A stretch of 20,463 bases of DNA from an uncultured bacterium. GTDB taxonomy: Bacteria > Cyanobacteriota > Vampirovibrionia > Gastranaerophilales > Gastranaerophilaceae. The translations under genes were made by a program, and so were the position numbers. The DNA lies in the NCBI GenBank assembly GCA_900314375.1, contig OMVC01000020.1, positions 1 to 20,463 on the forward strand, given 5' to 3'. Of this stretch, positions 16,201 through 20,463 are shown piece after piece (within the stretch, counting starts at the first letter, position 1; each line of letters opens with the position of its first letter). The notes below the pieces were generated by a model that was not told the origin of the DNA, ran no database searches, and saw nothing but the letters and a program-made list of their open reading frames with translations.

Positions 16201-17110
16201 AACATTAATCGAAAATAACGGCTTTAGTGTAATCACCAGAAATCAATGTTTGGCACAGAAATCAATATTTAAAATAATTTTTGCGGTTTTACAAATTATA
16301 TTACATCCGTTTGATAATGAAAATTTGGGTTCAAATTATGAAATTCTATCGGATTGCGGGATATACAGGCGCGGTTTTGGAGCAGAAATAAAAAAATATG
16401 AAAATCCTTTCATACGATTAAATTGTGATAATATAAACAATTTGCCATTAGAACAATTTTATTGGGATGTAAATTATTGGATTTCTTTGGGTTATCTGAC
16501 ACCAAATGAACTTGTTGTCAAAATAGCAAAAGATTTGGGACTCATGAAATCAGAAATTGACGAATCGAATGTTCATCTTTTATCAACATTGGTCAAACGT
16601 ATCTGCATAAAGAATAATTCTTTGGAATATGCTGTTAATCGTTTATCAGAACTTGCAAAACGAGCAAATTTGAGCGGATTTAAGTTCTTCTCCGAAATTG
16701 ATGAGGATGATAAGAGCTCTTTGGAAGGTAAAGTCCAAATTATGACAATGCACAAATCTAAAGGAGATGAATTTAATCTTGTATTTATCCCGGAATTGAG
16801 CGAAAAGAATTTACCGCTAACAATTGACTCTGTCAGTTTAAAATCTTCCGATTTTAACGAAACAGTCAGAGCACTCAACCCGAATTATAAAAAGAAAACG
16901 GAGTATGATTTGAAACAGGAAATTCTATCTGAAAACCTGCGTTTGTTATACGTTGCAATAACAAGAGCAAAAAATAAATTGTTTATTTCAACATCAAGGA
17001 AAGAGAAAGCATACGGTAACACCGAAAAAGATTCCATGCCTTGTATAATTTTTGATGAACTGTTATTAAATACCGTACAAGACAATGAAAGTGAGGAGAT
17101 AAATGTATAA
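13202..17110 (+). CDS. Tandem SF1 helicase: decayed N-terminal module fused to intact UvrD/AddA-like helicase
   Basis: A 1302-residue protein starting at TTG 13202, nine bases after AAGGAG; no ATG occurs early enough to replace it. The C-terminal half is a full UvrD-family 3'-5' DNA translocase: AVPGAGKTT (660-668), VLTYMDSAARNFRER (Ia), TIHGLALRIL (Ic), IIEDEAQD (845-852), IIRCGDVNQSI (871-881), MTMHKSKGDEF (1181-1191) and LLYVAITRAK (1248-1257). The N-terminal half follows the same plan but is degraded. GNLVSNKT (5-12) has Asn for the P-loop Gly. LQIHSFYSLVY mimics motif Ic. LFVDDADE (202-209) has lost the DExxD pattern. LSLCATEHIYCYSS, near residue 595, mimics motif VI. A dead helicase paired with a live one recalls AddB/AddA, here in one chain. 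It overlaps the downstream nuclease gene. The likely role is resection of broken DNA ends or defence. Confidence 0.88.
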   Translation: MFIEGNLVSNKTNLLIEKFTELVNSGIKTSEILVLVQNSTLKNSFITEVLDKLTVDCVEKLQIHSFYSLVYNTVSDNWAFLEDRNIFDNPVILPNLSGLEVSQFILKDILKDVQFRGYNSRMSLIQQIFRRYSLIIQNNLTNQEVEERAKILKEGFSDDASKAISLLLKKTLQLRGFDYLRQCLLFNFVYKNTDYFKGIKYLFVDDADECTPICIDFIEYLSTQLKDFYISIDPMGSSRCGYLSADKNNYQKLKKIFSRTNADISAINCSIPDKDSKNLYKNVANGERNILEKFSYSSFSKRSQFVDVLIKKINALIKKGVKPAEISVITPIIDDMLKFTLNNEFKTVKPLYITGNEKLIQNRYVLGALTILKLNTELKNTLSEFDIRVILTEFLQIPLKYCLEILSKFEKTKCLIPYEFEDKEYSEKYNNFLKLIEDLSVSDKKISEQIIEIYERLFNFSENNKNEINKFNFFIKQIVDFENIFGVEFNKRKTDIILQIENSVISENPYSILEIDENDLIISTPQKIIDNHIITKYQFWLDISSSEWIKSDTGPLYNAWVFQKDWDKDEYTIDDNIKLSNDKNARVLRKLSLCATEHIYCYSSLFDSNGVENYGALEEFIIPPDISEDVQDETPAFKIIPRPDQKPVLDYKKGNMGISAVPGAGKTTILLALIIKLLEQNIDPEHIFVLTYMDSAARNFRERIKNVRKGNSKLPNISTIHGLALRILKENGNYEKLGLSGDFEICDDAQRGRILREISTRLKLKQKSAEEFDRAVSIFKMGGGVIPQKVTDAKLKQFILFYMQYDKALKDSNLIDYDDMLTGSVKILEQNPDILAHYQEICEYIIEDEAQDSSAVQQRLINLLSGKHKNIIRCGDVNQSITATFSNADVEGFRKFITENNNVSMNCSQRCAKDVWTLANNLVHQSMLNPDTKNSFFEMYMAPVEGKNPESKNALEFEIFDTPMDEKNYILKTIKNTLAKHPDYTVGILLRNNYQVTNWQTLIENNGFSVITRNQCLAQKSIFKIIFAVLQIILHPFDNENLGSNYEILSDCGIYRRGFGAEIKKYENPFIRLNCDNINNLPLEQFYWDVNYWISLGYLTPNELVVKIAKDLGLMKSEIDESNVHLLSTLVKRICIKNNSLEYAVNRLSELAKRANLSGFKFFSEIDEDDKSSLEGKVQIMTMHKSKGDEFNLVFIPELSEKNLPLTIDSVSLKSSDFNETVRALNPNYKKKTEYDLKQEILSENLRLLYVAITRAKNKLFISTSRKEKAYGNTEKDSMPCIIFDELLLNTVQDNESEEINV

Positions 17111-17741
17111 TAATTATTCTCCTAATATGTTAAAAACTTACAAAGCGTGCCCTAAAAAATTCTATTATCAATATATAGAAAAAATAAGTATGCCAAAATC
17201 TTCACTCCCGTTTGAAAAAGGTAAAAAAATACATGCTCTTGCAAATTATTCTTTACAAAAAATTAAAATCGACCGACTCGAAACAGCTCTAACTAAAGAA
17301 GAAGCTATGATTTGGCAAAAATTGTTAAATAACCCGTACTACAACAAAGACTGCTTAAAATCCGAATTCCCTCTGATGATAAAGCTTGAAAAATATTGGG
17401 TTGGCGGAAGAATTGATGCTGTCGTGTTTGAAGGGGATAATTATTATATCCTTGATTATAAAACCGGCTCTGCACCTAAAAATGCACAATACGATTTTCA
17501 AACAATGGTTTATTTAATGTGTATGGATAAATATTTAAAAAATTATTCAGAATTATCTTTTGTATATATAGATTTAAAAAATGATAAAAACGCAGTAATA
17601 AAATTTAATCGCGAAAAAGAATCAGAATACGAAACAAAAATTGTTGAAGCTTGTCAAACAATAGAAAAAGATTCTCTATATAAGTGCAATCCGCAAAATT
17701 GTAACTTTTGCGAATATTCAAAAATTTGTACCAAAAATTAA
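17103..17741 (+). CDS. PD-(D/E)XK nuclease with iron-sulphur cysteines (AddB-C/Cas4-like)
   Basis: A 212-residue protein. Its ATG lies inside the end of the helicase gene (8-base overlap), with GAGGAG just before it, so the two are made together. Motifs in order: SPNMLKTYKACPKKFYY (6-22, first cluster cysteine C16), KGKKIH (39-44, H44), GGRIDAV (101-107, D105), ILDYKTG (116-122, D118 and K120), and QxxxY (Q133, Y137). The C-terminal CNFCEYSKIC gives C200, C203 and C209. One early and three late cysteines is the iron-sulphur staple of AddB, RecB-like and Cas4 nucleases. Catalytic residues for metal-dependent cleavage are all present. Cas4 would also fit the size, but no cas genes are near. As the partner of the tandem helicase it most likely supplies the nuclease of an AddAB-type complex. 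Confidence 0.9.
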   Translation: MYNNYSPNMLKTYKACPKKFYYQYIEKISMPKSSLPFEKGKKIHALANYSLQKIKIDRLETALTKEEAMIWQKLLNNPYYNKDCLKSEFPLMIKLEKYWVGGRIDAVVFEGDNYYILDYKTGSAPKNAQYDFQTMVYLMCMDKYLKNYSELSFVYIDLKNDKNAVIKFNREKESEYETKIVEACQTIEKDSLYKCNPQNCNFCEYSKICTKN

Positions 17742-17893
17742 TTATGCTTTTCGACTTTTTTAACTTTTAATACTTTATTTTCTACTTCTAATTCTACTTC
17801 GTCAACTTCAGGGTCAATGTCAAGTAATTGAAGTATCGCTTTTTGCATTAATAACACCCATGCATTACCGCTTTTAAATAATTTCTTTTTCAT
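17738..17893 (-). CDS. Mini AbrB/MazE-like (SpoVT-AbrB) protein
   Basis: A 51-residue protein on the minus strand, ATG 17891-17893, with AAAGGA just upstream. The sequence KKKLFKSGNAWVLLMQKAI, then a short helix LQLLDIDP, then strands EVELEVENKVLKVKK, follows the swapped-hairpin AbrB/MazE fold (K-x-G-N-S-W...K...LGI-P...VELEV.....I). These bind operator DNA as dimers, and many are antitoxins. There is no room for a C-terminal toxin-binding tail, and no toxin gene is next to it. It lies 57 bases downstream of hydF on the same strand, so it could be the last gene of the mnmA-hydF unit. Its stop codon overlaps the stop of the convergent nuclease gene. It is too short for many gene finders. Confidence 0.68.
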   Translation of the reverse strand: MKKKLFKSGNAWVLLMQKAILQLLDIDPEVDEVELEVENKVLKVKKVEKHN

Positions 17894-17950
17894 ATTTTCC
17901 TTTATTTTGTCTATACATATACTTTACAAAAATGCGCTTGTCATGCATAC

Positions 17951-19147
17951 TTAAAGATTAAAAATTTGCACTGCTCTGTCTAAAATCCCCAAACAATAAG
18001 AAATTGTTATCCCGTAATTAGTAATTGGAATACCTGCCTTGTAAGCTTTTAGAATACGCGATAAGATTTCTCTGCGGTTTGTCATACAAGCACCGCAATG
18101 GATTATCAATTTATAACCTGAAATGTCAGGGAAATCATGTCCTGAAAAATGTTCAATAATCAGATCTTTGCCTGTTTTCTTTTTTAAAAGATTAGGAATT
18201 TTTACTTTGCCGATATCATCTTCAATTGAGTGATGAGTACAGCTTTCCAAAATTAAAACCCTGTCGCCGTTTTCAAGTGTATCAATTGCTTTTGCTCCTT
18301 TAATAAAAGCTTCCAAATCACCTTTTAATCTCGCAAACAGTATTGAAAAAGATGTTAAAGGAATGTCGGGCGGAACAATCTCAGAAACTTTTTTAAAGGC
18401 TTGCGAATCTGTTATAACAAGTGATGGCGGTGTTTTTAGATTTTGAATTGCATCAGCAAGTTCGCCGTCTTTAACCGTATAAACCATGCAATTACTGTCC
18501 AATAAATCCCTTAAAGTTTGTACTTGAGGTAATATAATTCTGCCTTTCGGTGCTTCTTTATCAATAGGAATTACAAGGATAACCGTTGATTTTGGCTCTA
18601 TTAAATCTCCTGCGATTTTTGGAGAATTTACAAAATCTTCGGGCAATAAATTTACAAGTATCTTTTTGAAATTAAAAACTAAATTTTCATCATTCAAGGC
18701 TGAAGTTATCAAAATATTATCGCCGTATTTTTTGATATCATCAAGTTTGTTTTGGCTAATTTCATTTATATCGGCTTTATTGATGATAATTATGAAAGGA
18801 ATTTTTAATTCATTAAATTTTTCAATAAGTTCCGTTTCATAATCATCTATCCCATTGTTATCGCAAACAATTACCCCAATATCAGTTCGGTCTAAAATCT
18901 TTATAGTTTTTTCAATGCGGGCAGCTCCAAGTTCTGTTCTGTCGTCTAAACCGGCAGTATCTAAAAAATTTACAGGGCCTATCGGTAAAAGTTCCATTGA
19001 TTTTTCAACAACATCGGTTGTTGTCCCTGCGATGTCAGAAACAATAGAAACATCCTGCCCCGTAATTTTATTTAACAGAGTAGATTTCCCGACATTTGTT
19101 CTACCGAAAAATGCGATATGTAATCTCATTGATTTTAATGTTTTCAT
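17951..19147 (-). CDS. hydF: [FeFe]-hydrogenase maturation GTPase HydF
   Basis: A 398-residue GTPase and scaffold that, with the radical-SAM enzymes HydE and HydG, assembles the diiron subcluster and delivers it to the hydrogenase. The GTPase domain carries GRTNVGKS (15-22), the GTTTD switch (41-45), DTAG (63-66) and NKAD (123-126). A dimerisation domain follows, then the cluster-binding C-terminus with C303-T-H305 and H350-C-G-A-C354, the HydF-specific CxH...HCxxC set that binds a [4Fe-4S] cluster. Length is typical. Its ATG overlaps the mnmA stop as TAATG, so translation is coupled. HydE, HydG and the hydrogenase are not in the window. Its presence implies hydrogen metabolism under anoxic conditions. 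Confidence 0.96.
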   Translation of the reverse strand: MKTLKSMRLHIAFFGRTNVGKSTLLNKITGQDVSIVSDIAGTTTDVVEKSMELLPIGPVNFLDTAGLDDRTELGAARIEKTIKILDRTDIGVIVCDNNGIDDYETELIEKFNELKIPFIIIINKADINEISQNKLDDIKKYGDNILITSALNDENLVFNFKKILVNLLPEDFVNSPKIAGDLIEPKSTVILVIPIDKEAPKGRIILPQVQTLRDLLDSNCMVYTVKDGELADAIQNLKTPPSLVITDSQAFKKVSEIVPPDIPLTSFSILFARLKGDLEAFIKGAKAIDTLENGDRVLILESCTHHSIEDDIGKVKIPNLLKKKTGKDLIIEHFSGHDFPDISGYKLIIHCGACMTNRREILSRILKAYKAGIPITNYGITISYCLGILDRAVQIFNL

Positions 19148-20217
19148 TATTTTACACTTTCTATAACACCGCCGCCTAAAACAACATCCCCGTCATAGAA
19201 TACCGCAGATTGTCCGATGGCAATAGATTTTTGCATATCATCAAAAATTACTTCAACCTGATTTTCTCCTATCGGTCTTATTTCAACATCAACAGGCTGT
19301 TGGGTAGAACGGATTTTTGCCTGACATTTGCGCGCTTCTTTTAATCCGTCAATGGCAATCCAATTCAAATCATTTGCGATTAATGATTTCTTAAATGTTT
19401 TATCTGCAAATCCGACAACGACTTCATTAGTTTCTTTTCTCAATTCTAAAACATATAACGCTTCTGATGCCGAAACACCCAAACCTTTCCTTTGTCCGAT
19501 AGTATAATTCCAAATACCCTTATGCGTACCTAAAACTTTACCTTCGGTATTAACGATATTTCCTATTTTATCTTCAACATTTAAAAGTTCATTATAATCT
19601 CCGCCGTAAAAATCCTGACTGTCAGGCTTATCGGCGGCTTGCAACCCGTTTTCTTTAGCTATTTGTCTTATTTGGTCTTTTGTATAATTACCCAGAGGCA
19701 AAATTATATTTTTTAACTGTTCTTGTTTTAATCTGTATAAAAAGTAAGATTGGTCTTTATGAGGGGCAATTCCGCGTTTTAATAAAAATCTGCCGTTTTC
19801 TTCTTCTACTTTTGCATAATGCCCTGTAGCAAATTTGTCAAATTCTACGCCGTTTAATCGTGCAATTTCAGGCAAAACTCCGAATTTTATCAATGCATTA
19901 CACCAAACACAAGGATTTGGTGTGTGACCTTGAAGATATTCTTTTTTGAAGTTAGAAATAACGATATCCTCGTATTTTGTAACGCAATCAACAACATGAT
20001 AAGGAATACCCAGCTGATTTGCCAAGTTTTTAGCGGCTTCAATATCTTCTTTTTCATCAGGTCCATAGCAGGCATTGTGCTTGCCTTCTGCAACAGCCAA
20101 CCCGTCTTTACCCCAAATTGACATAGTAGCTCCGATTACATCATATCCCTGCTTTTTTAAAATTAACGCGGCAACTGATGAATCAACTCCGCCTGATAAT
20201 CCTACTAATACTTTCAT
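19147..20217 (-). CDS. mnmA: tRNA-specific 2-thiouridylase MnmA
   Basis: A 356-residue enzyme that adenylates and thiolates U34 of Lys, Glu and Gln tRNAs. AAGGAG precedes ATG 20217. The N-terminal PP-loop has SGGVDSS (8-14) and the family MSIWG (32-36). TPNPCVWCNALIKFG (99-113) holds C106, which aligns with E. coli Cys102, plus an extra C103 that gives a CxxC. GHYAKV and KDQSYFLYRL (154-163) are conserved, and the central and beta-barrel domains follow with IGQRKGLGV and a VGGG-type end. The second catalytic cysteine, normally in DSQDIC (E. coli Cys199), is missing: here the stretch is DSQDFYGGDY (199-208), with Tyr204 at that place. It is the first gene of the mnmA-hydF unit. A -10-like TATAAA on the minus strand lies about 15 bases above the ribosome site. 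Confidence 0.95.
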   Translation of the reverse strand: MKVLVGLSGGVDSSVAALILKKQGYDVIGATMSIWGKDGLAVAEGKHNACYGPDEKEDIEAAKNLANQLGIPYHVVDCVTKYEDIVISNFKKEYLQGHTPNPCVWCNALIKFGVLPEIARLNGVEFDKFATGHYAKVEEENGRFLLKRGIAPHKDQSYFLYRLKQEQLKNIILPLGNYTKDQIRQIAKENGLQAADKPDSQDFYGGDYNELLNVEDKIGNIVNTEGKVLGTHKGIWNYTIGQRKGLGVSASEALYVLELRKETNEVVVGFADKTFKKSLIANDLNWIAIDGLKEARKCQAKIRSTQQPVDVEIRPIGENQVEVIFDDMQKSIAIGQSAVFYDGDVVLGGGVIESVK

Positions 20218-20290
20218 TGGTTACTCCTTATTTTATATGATTGTAACCCAAAAAAGATTTAATTAAAAGACAATTTTACAAAATGGTAGT

Positions 20291-20325
20291 TAGAGGCGTA
20301 GAGGCTTGTAGGCATAGAGGCGTAG
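20291..20325. repeat. Short direct repeats of TAGAGGC
   Basis: TAGAGGCGTAG occurs exactly at 20291-20301 and 20315-20325. The core TAGAGGC recurs at 20299-20305 and a shortened TAGGC at 20309-20313, so four imperfect copies are packed into 35 bases. Confidence 0.8.
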
Positions 20326-20363
20326 TCTGTATATAGAAAGAGGGCAGGCTTTTTATATAATGT

Positions 20364-20387
20364 AAAATGGAAAGTTGAAAATGGAAA
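20364..20387. repeat. Direct repeat of AAAATGGAAA
   Basis: AAAATGGAAA occurs at 20364-20373 and 20378-20387, a 14-base period. This kind of A/G-rich short tandem repeat is common in intergenic DNA of cyanobacteria-like genomes; no function is known to me. Confidence 0.65.
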
Positions 20388-20406
20388 ATTATTTCGTTTT
20401 TTATTT

Positions 20407-20428
20407 CCTCTCCTAAAATTAGGAGAGG
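20407..20428. repeat. Perfect hairpin repeat CCTCTCCTAA / TTAGGAGAGG
   Basis: A 10-base inverted repeat with a two-base AA centre (20417-20418). It is followed by a G-rich stretch rather than a T-run, so it is not a simple terminator. It looks like a REP-type interspersed palindrome that may occur many times in the genome. Confidence 0.7.
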
Positions 20429-20463
20429 GTAGGGTATTGAGTCATGTCATTGCTCGGGGGTAA

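Larger units (their letters stand above)
20218..20463. other. Non-coding, repeat-bearing segment upstream of mnmA
   Basis: Nothing here reads as a protein on either strand. It holds the mnmA leader (ribosome site AAGGAG, likely -10 TATAAA) next to the gene. Beyond about 20285 come a cluster of short direct repeats and a near-perfect hairpin. Base composition shifts from AT-rich to more G-rich, unlike the rest of the window's gaps. Confidence 0.6.

Noticed and set aside
14290..17085. Minus-strand frames within the helicase gene
   Set aside because: They are shadows of the AT-rich coding frame, have no ribosome sites, and the opposite strand has an unbroken, motif-bearing protein.
17103..17741. 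Cas4 of a CRISPR-Cas locus
   Set aside because: The size and cysteine pattern fit Cas4 too, but there is no cas1, cas2 or repeat array, and the gene overlaps a UvrD-type helicase gene.
17894..17950. Terminator after hydF
   Set aside because: A few Ts follow a short GC patch, but no convincing stem could be drawn, so read-through into the AbrB-like gene is plausible.

Overview
The window is AT-rich, gene-dense bacterial DNA. Its gene mix suggests an anaerobic fermenter related to Cyanobacteria, most likely a gut Melainabacteria/Gastranaerophilales member. This is inferred from hydF (which implies an [FeFe]-hydrogenase), a protein whose N-terminus resembles the cyanobacterial DUF1822 family, a UvrD-type helicase of cyanobacterial flavour, and two short-lived 'GISF'/'KISFTG' N-termini that I associate with this lineage. 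No rRNA, tRNA, CRISPR array, transposase or phage integrase was seen.

Left block (1-5839, minus strand): a three-gene operon. It runs from a single-pass membrane protein (acidic cytoplasmic part, TonB-C-like external domain) to a sigma-70-family factor, then to a large ATPase with three zinc ribbons, a STAND-like P-loop and a helical-repeat tail that runs off the window. It reads as a signalling or transcription-control unit.

Middle block (5941-9536): a small membrane protein with its own promoter and terminator; then an isolated two-gene phage tail-fibre cassette, again with its own promoter and terminator; then a lineage-type hypothetical gene (minus) and cysE (plus).

Centre right (9538-13132, minus): a divergent RelA/SpoT-fold protein with a very large insertion, a small hypothetical gene, and dnaJ. 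The dnaJ Shine-Dalgarno lies inside a perfect 10-bp hairpin, and its zinc finger is halved. A small winged-helix gene with its own terminator lies upstream.

Right block (13171-20217): a 1302-residue protein made of a decayed SF1 helicase fused to an intact UvrD-type helicase, translationally coupled to an AddB/Cas4-like iron-sulphur PD-(D/E)XK nuclease. Together these look like a rearranged AddAB-type end-resection machine. It converges on a tiny AbrB/MazE-like gene, hydF and mnmA, all on the minus strand; mnmA and hydF overlap as TAATG. The last ~250 bases are non-coding and rich in short repeats.

All family calls come from reading motifs by eye. No alignment, structure prediction or database search was run.
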